Shown here piece after piece: positions 47,759-57,683 of a stretch of 58,844 nucleotides of DNA. The DNA comes from Gracilaria domingensis (taxonomy: Eukaryota; Rhodophyta; Florideophyceae; Gracilariales; Gracilariaceae), in contig VCMS01000334.1 in the NCBI GenBank assembly GCA_022539475.1, forward strand, positions 12,829 through 71,672, read 5' to 3'. Numbering within the stretch: the stretch's first letter is position 1; each line of letters opens with the position of its first letter. The position numbers and the translations under genes are program-made. The notes below the pieces were generated by a model that did no database searches, was not told the DNA's origin, and saw only the letters and a program-made list of their open reading frames with translations.

Positions 47759-50534
47759 ACGGGTGGACCTCCTCGCTGTTCTGGATAACTTGAATGTCAT
47801 AGCATGGTCCTTGTATGATCTTAGGCCCTCTGACGTGCCGGTAACGCACAGGTTTGACCTCAGTGTCGAGACCCCAATTCATTCGAAGGTCCGAAGGCTA
47901 CCCCCAAAGCATGACGACGTTGTTCGGAAAGAGGTCGACAAAATGTTGTCCGCCGGGATCATCAAGCCGTCCACCTCTCCTTGGTCCTTCCCAGTTGTCA
48001 TCGCACATAAGAAGGATGGAAAGCCCCGGTTCTGTGTCGACTATCGGGGTCTGAACCAGGTCATGACGCCCGACAGGTGGCCCCTGCCAAACATGGAACA
48101 GATTTTTGACGATTTGGGTGGTTGTTCGTTCTTCACGACCCTAGACCTTTTCTCCGGATACTGGCAGGTGCGCATGGCCCCTGACTGCAAAGAAATGACG
48201 ACTTTCGTTTGTCGTCAGGGAACCTTCCAGTTTGAAGTCATGCCTTTTGGTCTCATGAATGCCCCAGCCACGTTTCAAAGAATGATGGACGCGGTCCTTC
48301 ATGGGGTGGAGTTTGCTCGCGTCTATATAGACGACGTTGTCATCTTCTCGAGAAGCCTGGAAGAACATTTGTACCACCTAACCAGGGTGCTCGAGATCCT
48401 TGCAAGTCATGGTCTGAAGATAAAAATATCCAAATGTGATTTTGCACAACCCCGTATCAAACTGCTTGGTCACGTCATCAACAAGGAAGGCACTTCGGTT
48501 GATCAAGACAAGATCGACGTCATCCAAAAGGCCCCCGAACCCTCGACGGTAACCGAGCTCCGGAGTTTTCTCGGTCTAGCCAGTTATTATCGAAGGTTCA
48601 TAAAGGATTTCGCGGATACGTCAGCAGTGTTGCATGCTGCCACTACAGGGAAGGGAAAGCTGAATTTCACCAATGAGATGAAGACCGCGTTTAATGATCT
48701 AAAGGGAAAGTTAGTATCCCCGCCGGTCTTAGCATTTCCCGACTTTGAGAAGCCTTTTAGAGTTGAAACCGATGCTTCTTCAGTCGCGCTTGGTGCCGTT
48801 CTGTCACAAAAGAAAGAGGACGGAATGTATCACCCAATTCAATTTGCCAGTCGCACGCTTAATGCCGCCGAGCGAAAGTATTCTACTTGCGAAAAGGAGG
48901 CCCTAGCCGTGGTCTTTGCCTTGAAGAAGTTTCGCATGTATCTACTCGGAGGTCTCCCCTTTGAGCTTGTTACGGACCACCAAGCTCTAAAACATGCATT
49001 CCAAAAGAAGGACATTCACGGGCGCCTAGCCCGATGGATGGACCTGCTAGCGGAATACGAGTTCGTTATAGTCTATAGATCTGGCGACAAGAATCGGGCT
49101 GCCGACTATCTCTCTCGCTTTGCCGTTGGGGATCCACCGGAGCAGGATGATGACGTGTCTGTTGTACTGAATACAACGGACGAGGTCTATGACTTGGAGC
49201 CCTTCTGCGCGCACATCAAGTTGTACCTTGCCGCCTTTTCTTTTCCTGAAGAAGACCCTAAGATCCGCGCTTTGGTTAAGAGGAATGCGAAGAAGTTCTT
49301 CCTTTGGGAAGGTCTTCTCTATCGCCGTACCAAGAAAGGATTAAGAGTGGTACCCTCTGTAAGCAAGCGCCGTGGCATCCTCTCATCCTTTCATGATGAC
49401 ATAGGACATTGGGACTTGGAGGCTACTAAGGATCTGGTCCAGTTCCGATTCTGGTGGCCTGGAATGTACCCCGACATCGTTTCATATGTTCGCAGTTGTG
49501 ATGGGTGTCAGTTCACAACACCCCTGCTTAAGTACCGGCCAGGACAAAGAGCCCCATTGACTGGTCTATTTCATACATTCTCTGTGGACTTCGCCGGTCC
49601 TCTTCCGGCTACCAGGAATGGCAACCGTTTTGCTCTGATTGGTGTAGAACACATAACAGGATGGCCTATTGCCGCGGCCTACGGTAATCAGACCTCTACC
49701 ACCGTCATTCACTTTGTTCGATCTCAGATCGTTTCCCCGTTTGGTCCCCCGCTGACGATCGTGTCCGACAACTTCAGTTCCTTCAAAGCCAAGGCAGTCG
49801 AGGCATACATGGAAAGTAAGAAGATATCCCTCAAGCCCACCATGGCCTATGCCCCTATGTCTAATGGCCGTGCTGAAAGAATGGTTGGAACCATCAAGAA
49901 ATCGATTGCCAAGACAATCTTCAATAAGGGACAAGAATGGGATGAAGCCCTCGAGCAAATACTTTACGGATACAGGAGGCGCCGGCTGGGTGGCGGGTTT
50001 TCTCCTTTTGAGCTCATGTATGGCACGGTCCCACGGATGAGCTCAGACGACCTACCCCCTCTCATCGTAGATCCAACCCCCACTAATCGTCATCATGAAC
50101 TACTTGCAAATTCCGCAGGCAGAGCTTCCAGAGTTCTATCTCAACCCAATCGACAAGACGACCCCAAGTCCGGGCACCGGTTCAACGTCGGTGATGAGGT
50201 CTTGGTGATACATGGGAAGGCTCTGAATCCCAACGTGAAATGGCCTGCCTTTCAGTCAAAATTCTACGGACCCTGTAAGGTGGTTAAGGCCAGGCACCCC
50301 CGATATGTCCTAGTGTCCCCTCATAATCGCTACACTAGAGAAGGGGTCCACGCCCGCCGGCTCAAGCGGTATCATCGCCGACCAGTTCATCTGCAGGACG
50401 AGGTGGTAGCCACTATTACGGAAGGCGAAGACACCCCTGTCCCATATCCCACTCAGATCACTGTAATGCCACTCCGCGTTGACTACAATATCCTCACTGC
50501 ACCCCACCTCTCGTGTCACTTTATCATTGTGTAG
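47508..50534 (+). CDS. Pol of element A (RT, RNase H, integrase)
   Basis: A frame of 1008 codons in +1 relation to gag-pro, with no convincing ATG; true pol sequence probably begins at the C9 tract. The RT has FCVDYRGLNQVM, MPFGLMNAPATFQ and the catalytic VYIDDVVIFS. RNase H has VETDASSVALGAVLS and the closing Asp in GDKNRAADYLSR. Integrase shows the HHCC finger (H-x4-H...CDGC) and D-D-E residues in SVDFAGPLP, IVSDNFSSF and SNGRAERMVG, then a basic C-terminus with FYGPCKVVKARH. No stop or frameshift interrupts it, so the copy may be recent. No chromodomain is visible. Confidence 0.93.
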   Translation: MKKNYLRTKSTPGPREMMNIHKTQAATKKLWPSLRAQRKTLSILCKIQLRKIHSVARSTDVITPPHTNKEEVILERISHLPRDRRVDLLAVLDNLNVIAWSLYDLRPSDVPVTHRFDLSVETPIHSKVRRLPPKHDDVVRKEVDKMLSAGIIKPSTSPWSFPVVIAHKKDGKPRFCVDYRGLNQVMTPDRWPLPNMEQIFDDLGGCSFFTTLDLFSGYWQVRMAPDCKEMTTFVCRQGTFQFEVMPFGLMNAPATFQRMMDAVLHGVEFARVYIDDVVIFSRSLEEHLYHLTRVLEILASHGLKIKISKCDFAQPRIKLLGHVINKEGTSVDQDKIDVIQKAPEPSTVTELRSFLGLASYYRRFIKDFADTSAVLHAATTGKGKLNFTNEMKTAFNDLKGKLVSPPVLAFPDFEKPFRVETDASSVALGAVLSQKKEDGMYHPIQFASRTLNAAERKYSTCEKEALAVVFALKKFRMYLLGGLPFELVTDHQALKHAFQKKDIHGRLARWMDLLAEYEFVIVYRSGDKNRAADYLSRFAVGDPPEQDDDVSVVLNTTDEVYDLEPFCAHIKLYLAAFSFPEEDPKIRALVKRNAKKFFLWEGLLYRRTKKGLRVVPSVSKRRGILSSFHDDIGHWDLEATKDLVQFRFWWPGMYPDIVSYVRSCDGCQFTTPLLKYRPGQRAPLTGLFHTFSVDFAGPLPATRNGNRFALIGVEHITGWPIAAAYGNQTSTTVIHFVRSQIVSPFGPPLTIVSDNFSSFKAKAVEAYMESKKISLKPTMAYAPMSNGRAERMVGTIKKSIAKTIFNKGQEWDEALEQILYGYRRRRLGGGFSPFELMYGTVPRMSSDDLPPLIVDPTPTNRHHELLANSAGRASRVLSQPNRQDDPKSGHRFNVGDEVLVIHGKALNPNVKWPAFQSKFYGPCKVVKARHPRYVLVSPHNRYTREGVHARRLKRYHRRPVHLQDEVVATITEGEDTPVPYPTQITVMPLRVDYNILTAPHLSCHFIIV
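47695..47703 (+). promoter_or_regulatory. C9 tract at the gag-pro/pol frame change
   Basis: Nine C in the overlap of the two frames. On its 5' side the gag frame looks coding, on its 3' side the pol frame does. It is a candidate +1 slippage site, or a homopolymer length change. Confidence 0.5.
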
Positions 50535-50760
50535 AGCAACGCATTTTGCGTGGTTATCAGGATGATGCGCCTCATATACTCAGGGGAGTGATACGAGGAT
50601 GCACTCGAAGAGTTATGAGTTGGACCCAATTTTGGCGGTTACTTTTGGAATGGCTTTCCCACAGTTACCTGTAATCAGGGTTGCCATTGCTGGCCAATAC
50701 CGCTAGGTGGACGCGTGTACTACACCGCCGTTTGTGTGCATATTACGGGACAATAGGTAG
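50535..50760. other. junction between elements A and B
   Basis: 226 bp after pol of A with no LTR-like repeat of the 43-kb region. AGGGGAGTGATACG at about 50580 could be a purine tract and LTR start but is unproven. Confidence 0.35.
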
Positions 50761-51740
50761 TGCACCTGAGGTGCCTGACACTGGGCTAGCCACGTGTACG
50801 GACCCCTGCGGGTGTGCACCACGTGTACATAGTTAGTTTAGACCTACTTAGGTGAGCTCGACCTCGTCGTCGCGAGCACCTTTGTAAAGTTAACCCGAGC
50901 ACTTCTAAGTGAACTCTTTGTCGAGTAGCGCTCTCCTGAGTGGACTCTACACGAGTGAGGCTCTGGCGCCAGCCGCCTACGTGGGTTATCACTCTCGCGA
51001 GTATAGCCACGTCTGGTTACGGTGGTCCTACCCTCTCGGTACCTTTGAGGAACATCTGTCGTTGATGTCGGGACCTGAGGGTCGTACCGAGGAGGTATAG
51101 GACTACATTACGAAGTGATCCGACTCTGTATAGAGTTTTGCCGTGTTTACGGAAACCCGTGCATTACCGTTGGAGGATCTCGCCCCGCTCCGGGCACAGT
51201 GCCGAGGAGGCCCTACCCGTCGCGTGTGGGTGTTGTTTGGTTGTTGTTTTCTGTTGCTTTCCCTCTCGGGACTACACCTGTCGTTGGTCGTGTTTCATCG
51301 TTGCCGATACCACCCCATCTCTGGAGTTTCTCATCGTTTCCTCACCACGTGGCCTATCACCTCTGTAGGTATAGCCAGTTGCCACTTCGGCCTTACAACC
51401 GAGTTACGGTGGTACAGAGGGCTCTGTCACTGGTCTGCCATCTCTCACGAGAGCGGACCTTCGGACAGTCTGGTGGGTTTCACTCTTCCGAGTTTGCCCC
51501 ACAAAGTGGTCTCCCGACCTAGAACCGTTTTAGGTCACTGTCGTGGAATTGACTTGATTGTTGACGGATCACCGTTTTCTGACAACGATCAGGGGACTCT
51601 TTAGAGTTTTGGAGGTTGACAACTTTTGAACGTGAACCGCTGACGTGGTGGTTTACCGAGAAGGTTTATTGAGTTTTCTTGTTCTTTGGGGACTCGTGTA
51701 CGAGTTTAACTGGATCATCTGGATCAGATTGCCTACTGGT
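50761..51740 (+). repeat. LTR/leader of element B, dense in short hairpins
   Basis: No coding frame of interest. Small foldbacks recur, for example GCACC-TGA-GGTGC (50762-50774), CACTT-CT-AAGTG (50900-50911), ACTC-TCGC-GAGT (50991-51002) and ACCCC-TGC-GGGT near 50796. A TTTCCAG acceptor-like site sits directly before the gag ATG. Confidence 0.55.
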
Positions 51741-51747
51741 TTCCAGT

Positions 51748-53817
51748 ATGCCGCAACCGCCTCGAGGTTCTCGAGCTGGTTCAGCGCGGTCGTCAGCTGC
51801 GGTTCCACCCGTTGCACCGACGTCCCGGTCTATCCCAGATGAGGCGCAACCTCTTGAGGTCGTACCCCGCCCCCGGAGAACGCGCTCAGTTACGGAAGCA
51901 CCTAAGGAAAACGTGGGTTCTGCTCAACCCGTCGTTGAGACACCATCCATGGTTAACCCTAACGCTGCTACCGTAGCCGAGTTGGCTAGGTTGGAATCCC
52001 GCTTGGATATTAATCACGCTGCTCACGTGGAACTCCTACAGGATGTTACCTCGTTGAGGACGCAGGTTGATAATGCCCAGGTGAGGGATGTCTCAGGAGA
52101 CTTACGTCTTCTGAGAAGGGACGTGAATTCCATTATGGAAAATCTGGGTACCCCAGACGTCTTCGTCACGGAGTACCGGGCATTTGTCGAGGAAATGCGC
52201 ACCGATATCGGTCGAATTCGTTCGCGCTTGGAAACGCTGGAGGATACAATCCGTATGGATGAAGCTGTGGACGCACAGGTTCCTCAAGGAAATCCATCTG
52301 CGGATGAAGACCATCGTTCGGTGAAGCAGAAACGTCGACACCCAAAACGAGTTCACTATGATTCGGATTCATCGCGCTCTGACTCGAGCGGCATGACTGA
52401 AGACAGTTCGTCAGATTCATCTGATAGTGATGACAACCGTCATAGGTCACGTTCGACACGGTCGAAAGCGACGCAGTCTACTCAGGCAGTGATGAGATCA
52501 CGCGTGAAAGGACGGCGCCACTTGGGACTCAAAGAGTTAAAGCCGACGGACCCGCTCTACACAAAGCTGTTGTCGTACCGCTATTATCGGTTGGAGGATG
52601 TTACTTCGAATCGCTCCTCGCGAGGAACCGGTAAGGTGAAGGACTACATTCGAAGGTTGAATGTTACCCTTGAAACAAGGAAGTTCTCGGGGACAGATCC
52701 TATCCTTATCTTGGATTTCCTTGCCAGGTTCGTCCAGGAGGCCGATATACTCGGTATGAGTGAAGCACAGGCATATGTGGCACTGCCGTACTTCCTAACA
52801 GGGACTGCGGAAGATCAGTACAACTCAGTTCGAGGAACCTCGAGAGCCTCGGAAGGAGGAGTCACGTGTTGGCCGGAAGCCGTGAACTACCTTCTCAGGT
52901 CGTACGCGACTTCCAACGCGATTTACAGCGCTACTCTTGCTGTTCGCGACACTAGACAGAAGAGTGGAGAATCTGAAACGGTTTATTCAACGCGGTTGAA
53001 CAAAGCGTTTCACCGATGTGGTAATGTGTATTCCGCACAGGAGCGGTGTACCATGTTTGTTGATGGTTTGGACCCCACCATTCGGTCGTTGGTCGCTCGC
53101 CGACGCGAGGAAAAACGCCGAATGACGTACCTAGAGTTGGTTAATTACGCCCAGGCGGAAGGAGAGACGTATCGAGCCCGCAACCCGGGGCAGCGCCGCT
53201 CGAAAGCGCTACTCGCGGAGAGTTCGTCACCATCGATGTCGGTTTTGCGACGTGAAACCGCTGTCGGTGACGCTGATAACGTCCACTTCATCGGAAGTAA
53301 CCCCGATTCTTACGGATCTACGGACCTGCCGTCAACCTCGATTCCGAGCACGGAAGAAGACCCCGCATTGTATGCCCAAGGTGTCCGGGTGCCTGCAGCC
53401 CCGCTGCCTTACGCTAACAATTCGTCGCGTCTGAACCGTCCAGGGTGGAAGGACACAGCACCACAACGTCGAGTGGACAATCGCCCTCGCGACAAACCGG
53501 CCTCGGTCATATGTTACCAGTGCTACCTTCCAGGTCACGTATCGACGCAGTGCGTATTTCCGCCGTCGCACCGGCCGAAAATTATTGCGTATTACGACGC
53601 CCTCACGCCCGAGGAAAAGGAATCTGTTCCACGAAAGGAATATGATAAGGCCAGAGCTGAACTGGGATTACCGGTTCCGGTCTATGCTCAGCCCTCCGTT
53701 CCGGCACAGGCACCTTCGAACCAGGTTCAAGGCGAAGTACCCACGCATGGGGTTCAGTTAGGCCCCCCGAACGGAGTTCACGCACCGAATTCGGTGAGCC
53801 CCGTTCAGAAAAACTGA
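51748..53817 (+). CDS. Gag of element B
   Basis: 689 residues from the ATG at 51748, shortly after a pyrimidine-rich ...TTTCCAG that may be a splice acceptor; the frame is also open 23 codons upstream. An Ala/Pro/Ser-rich N-terminus is followed by a coiled-coil stretch (about 75-180) and an Asp/Ser-rich acidic block (SDSSRSDSSGMTEDSSSDSS). The retrotransposon Gag capsid region follows (about 300-470, DYIRRLNVTLETRKFSGTDP, LPYFLTGTAEDQYNSV). One CCHC knuckle, CYQCYLPGHVSTQC, is near residue 590. It ends in QKN-stop at the slippery site. Confidence 0.88.
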   Translation: MPQPPRGSRAGSARSSAAVPPVAPTSRSIPDEAQPLEVVPRPRRTRSVTEAPKENVGSAQPVVETPSMVNPNAATVAELARLESRLDINHAAHVELLQDVTSLRTQVDNAQVRDVSGDLRLLRRDVNSIMENLGTPDVFVTEYRAFVEEMRTDIGRIRSRLETLEDTIRMDEAVDAQVPQGNPSADEDHRSVKQKRRHPKRVHYDSDSSRSDSSGMTEDSSSDSSDSDDNRHRSRSTRSKATQSTQAVMRSRVKGRRHLGLKELKPTDPLYTKLLSYRYYRLEDVTSNRSSRGTGKVKDYIRRLNVTLETRKFSGTDPILILDFLARFVQEADILGMSEAQAYVALPYFLTGTAEDQYNSVRGTSRASEGGVTCWPEAVNYLLRSYATSNAIYSATLAVRDTRQKSGESETVYSTRLNKAFHRCGNVYSAQERCTMFVDGLDPTIRSLVARRREEKRRMTYLELVNYAQAEGETYRARNPGQRRSKALLAESSSPSMSVLRRETAVGDADNVHFIGSNPDSYGSTDLPSTSIPSTEEDPALYAQGVRVPAAPLPYANNSSRLNRPGWKDTAPQRRVDNRPRDKPASVICYQCYLPGHVSTQCVFPPSHRPKIIAYYDALTPEEKESVPRKEYDKARAELGLPVPVYAQPSVPAQAPSNQVQGEVPTHGVQLGPPNGVHAPNSVSPVQKN

Positions 53818-53862
53818 CTTCGGGAGTTTCCCCTACGGGAGGGGCGCCTTCCGAGCCGAAGT
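53808..53862 (+). promoter_or_regulatory. candidate -1 ribosomal frameshift signal, gag to pol
   Basis: G AAA AAC (53808-53814) stands directly before the gag stop TGA (53815-53817). The stem ACTTCGG/CCGAAGT (53817-53823 with 53856-53862) encloses a second stem CCCCT/AGGGG (53830-53834 with 53840-53844). The pol frame is open through the stop in -1 phase and looks coding from here on. Confidence 0.6.
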
Positions 53863-56800
53863 TAAAGGCGCCCGAGGCGTCACAGCTTCACTCCCCAGCT
53901 GTTAGAATCCTTTCAAGGATAGCGGCTAAAACTGACGTGAGCTCAGAACACCTTTCGGTTCTACGTCGTCCGTGGATACGGTCCCGTAATCTCCGTATTC
54001 CGGAAAGAGTTCTTGTGATGGCCAAGAGAAACTACAAAGTTTATGCCGATCTTGGCTTGTCTAACCAGTTCATGGTTCGACAGTTGTCTGTGTTGGATAC
54101 AGGAGCTGCACCGAACCTGATTCACCTTGAGTTGGTGCCACCCGCGCTACGGGATGAAATTCGTCATGGTCCAGGTTTGGATATCGCGGATGCCAACAAT
54201 AACCCGTTGCGTACTCTTGGGTACATACCTCTCATGGTACGATTAGGAACCTGTATGGTTAAAGTGGATTTCATGGTTTGCAAAAGCATTGCCGCACCGG
54301 TGATACTCGGTTGTGACTTTTGTGATCGTTTTGTTGAAGCGATTCGACCTCGAGCTCGAGTTGTTACCATGGATGATGGTTCCGAAATACCGATTGTAAG
54401 GAAACCGCTAAAGAGAGCTACACGCAAGCGCGTCCCGCTCCCTGCTGCACAGGAAGTTCCAACCGTCGACCCGGTATCATCTAAGCTCCATGTGGCTCAT
54501 GCCATCGCAATCCCTGCGCAATCCCAAGTTTGGGTCACCATAACTACTAAGCAGTCTGGCCTACGTGTGGTACAACCATTGCCATCATTGTATGATCAGA
54601 AGCAACTCGCTTTGGCGAACGGAGTAATCTCGGTGGAACCCGACAAACCATTCAGAGTTTTGGTCGCCAACTTTGGCACAACCCGACAGTGGTTAGCTAA
54701 AAACCAAATCCTTGGTACCACTCTCCCACACCCTGCTGCTATCGTACCGACGAAGATACCCGTTGCGGATGTTCTCGGTATAACCGATGCTAAGGAGGGG
54801 GAGGGATCAGCGGAAACCGCGTTTACCGCATCGGTTACCCCGGCGAGCGAAGTTACCGGATCGCTGGCACCCACCGAGGGTAAAGCGTTGCCACCAGGAA
54901 CGGAAGATACAGACCCTGTCAAGGAACTGGAACAGTTGAATTTTAATCATGTACCTGAATCTCATAGAGGTAAGCTAAGAGAAATGTTGCGGGAGTTCAC
55001 ACCCATGTGGGATGGATCCCTCGGGACAATTGGAATCACGGAACACCGTATTGACCTACTTCCAGGTACTAGCCCCATTTCCCAACACCCATACCGGGCT
55101 GGTCCCAAAGCTAGGGAAGAAGAGCAATCTCAGGTTGAGAAGATGTTACGCGCTGGCGTCATAGAGGCGGCTCAATCCGCTTGGGCCTCACCCGTGGTGC
55201 TAGTTCCAAAAGCGGACGGATCGTGGCGATTCTGTATTGATTACCGTCGTCTAAATTCGGTCACCGTCAAAGACGTTTATCCCATACCCAGGATGGACGA
55301 ATACATTGACTCGCTTGGGAGTGCTACAGTGTTCACCGCCTTGGATGCCAATTGGGGATACTGGCAAGTTCCGATCCGTGAAAAGGATAAGGACAAAACT
55401 GCTTTTGTGTGCCACCAAGGTTTGTACCGGTTTAAACGAATGCCGTTCGGATTAACCAACGCGCCGGCTACGTTTCAACGTGCTATCGATATCCTCTTGG
55501 CTCGATTCAAGTGGAAGACCTGCTTGGTGTATCTTGACGATATCATCGTGTTCTCCGATAACCTTGATGACCACTTAACACACGTCCGGGACGTCATGAG
55601 AGTCCTCAGGGACGCGGGCATTACGCTGAAACTCAAGAAGTGCGAGTTCTTCACAGATTCTGTCAAATACCTAGGGCATATCATTCGACCTGGACAGCTC
55701 TCAGTTGACGCAGTTCGCGTGAAGTCGCTGAAGGAAGCGAAACACCCTACGACACAAACGGAACTCCGCAGTTTTCTGGGTCTTTGTAATGTATATCGGC
55801 GTTTTGTCCCGAACTTCGCAGATATTGCGACCCCCCTTAACCACCTTTTGAGAAAAGGTCAACCAGTTCAACTGGAACCCCTAGGCGACGCGGAAGCGTC
55901 TGCTTTTTCGGCATTAATTGACGCAGTAACGTCACCGCCAATCTTGGCTTTGCCTAAGCTAGGACTTCCATTCGAAGTAGACACTGACGCCAGTGCACAC
56001 CAGGTTGGTTGCGCCCTGTTTCAGGTCACGGAAGACGGCGTGAGACATCCAATTGGATACTGGTCGCGATCCTTGAACGTACACGAACGTAACTACTCAG
56101 TTTCGGAGAAAGAGTGCTTAGCCGTTGTATGGGCTCTAACTACACTGAGACCATATCTTATGGGCAACCATTTTACGGTACATACGGACCACTCATCTCT
56201 CCGATGGCTCATGGAAATCTCGGAACCATCAGGACGCTTGATGCGTTGGCGCTTGAGGTTATCGGAGTTCGATTTCACAGTTACGTACAAAAAAGGAACG
56301 TTGAATCTGCAGGCAGATGCACTCTCCCGCTTGGGGACAGATGCAGAAGCGGCACCAGTTGACGATCTGGACATACCATGCTTTATGGTGGAAGAACAAG
56401 CAGGTTGGGTCGAATCTTTGTCGGATGACATCTGTGACGACATCCTGCTCACTTCTGAGAAGTTGGATCCCTTGACTGGATCTTTTGTACCCATCACTCC
56501 CGAGGAGATGATCCGAGAACAGCAAACGGATGAGTTTTGTACGCGAATTCGCGCTCGTCTCAATGGAGGAGATCGTATACCTTTTCAGGTTAACGATCAG
56601 GGGTACCTGGTTAGGTTGGTCGAAGCGTATACCCAAATTGTGGTCCCAGACTCGCTGCAAAACCGTGTGTTGGTAATGACACACTATGTGAAGGTAGGAG
56701 CCCACCCAGGAGGTCGAAAACTATACTTGACCCTGCGTAGGGATTTTTACTGGCCGTCAATGGCATTGGACTGCTACGCAGTACGACGCTCTTGCACCGA

Positions 56801-57683
56801 GTGCGCTAAGAATAACGTGAAACTTCGTAAGTACTCGAAGAAGTTAACGCTGTTCCCAGCACGGTCTCCTTTGGAGTTTATCGCTATCGATATCTTAGGT
56901 GAATTGATCAGAACCGCAAGAGGTAATCGATACCTTCTGGTTATCACCGATCGGTTCTCTAAGTTGGTACGGACAGTCCCGCTGAAACGGATTACGGCCA
57001 CCGTGGTTGCACAAGCTTTTGTCACCCACTGGGTCTTTGTGTACGGTCCACCGGTTCATCTATTATCAGATAACGGTTCACAGTTCACGTCGAAGTTTTT
57101 TCCAGGACGTCTGTCGGATCTTGAGTGTCAAGAATCTATTTACGACCACCTACCACCCCCAAACAAATGGTCAGGTAGAACGATTTAACCGTACCATGCT
57201 GAATGCATTAAGATCTTATGTGGCAGATCATCCTAAGGATTGGGATTTGTATACGGACGCTATTACGTATGCGTACAACACCCAAGTCCACCGGGTAACG
57301 AAGCTAGCACCTTTTGAGTTGGTATTGTCAGAGTACCGCCACCGGTTGCAATCGAGGCTCAAGAAACGCTTTCTACGTACCCGTCTGTTGGGTTATACAG
57401 GAACGCTTGGAAGGATTGGTTAACCAAAATGGTACCGGTCGCTCGCACAGCGATGGATAAGGCGCAGGCCGCTTATAAGCGCAACTTCGATGCGAAGGTT
57501 AAGACCCCATTACCAAAGGTCAAACCAGACGATATGGTATTTCTCCGCAAAGAATACTATAATCCGGAGAAGGAACGCCGCCACAAGCTCTCGCCTATCG
57601 CGGAAGGACCCTACAAGGTTATTTCCGTCACGGACGATACCGTAGTATTGGATATCATAATCTCCACGAACGGATATCGTTAG
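53811..57683 (+). pseudogene. Pol of element B (PR, RT, RNase H, broken integrase)
   Basis: Entered by -1 shift and uninterrupted from 53811 to about 57095. The protease has VLDTGAAPNLIH and PVILGCDFCDRF. The RT has FCIDYRRLNSVT, MPFGLTNAPATFQ and the catalytic VYLDDIIVFS. RNase H has EVDTDASAHQVGCALF and DALSRL. Integrase shows the HHCC finger (ending CTECAKN) and FIAIDILGEL and HLLSDNGSQFTS with the first two catalytic Asp. The frame then breaks at a run of six T (57096-57101), again near 57390 and near 57660. The third catalytic residue (GQVERFNRT) and the C-terminus lie in other frames. The breaks could be decay or sequence error in homopolymers. Confidence 0.85.

Larger units (their letters stand above)
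42889..50534 (+). mobile_element. Ty3/gypsy retrotransposon A (5' region, zinc-finger ORF, gag-pro, pol)
   Basis: The order is a hairpin-rich LTR-like promoter (from about 42889), a CT-rich leader (43360-43920), a spliced zinc-finger ORF, gag-pro and pol. Coding parts are intact apart from the frame change at the C9 tract. No LTR copy follows pol at 50535, so the 3' end is missing, or displaced by element B. Confidence 0.7.
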
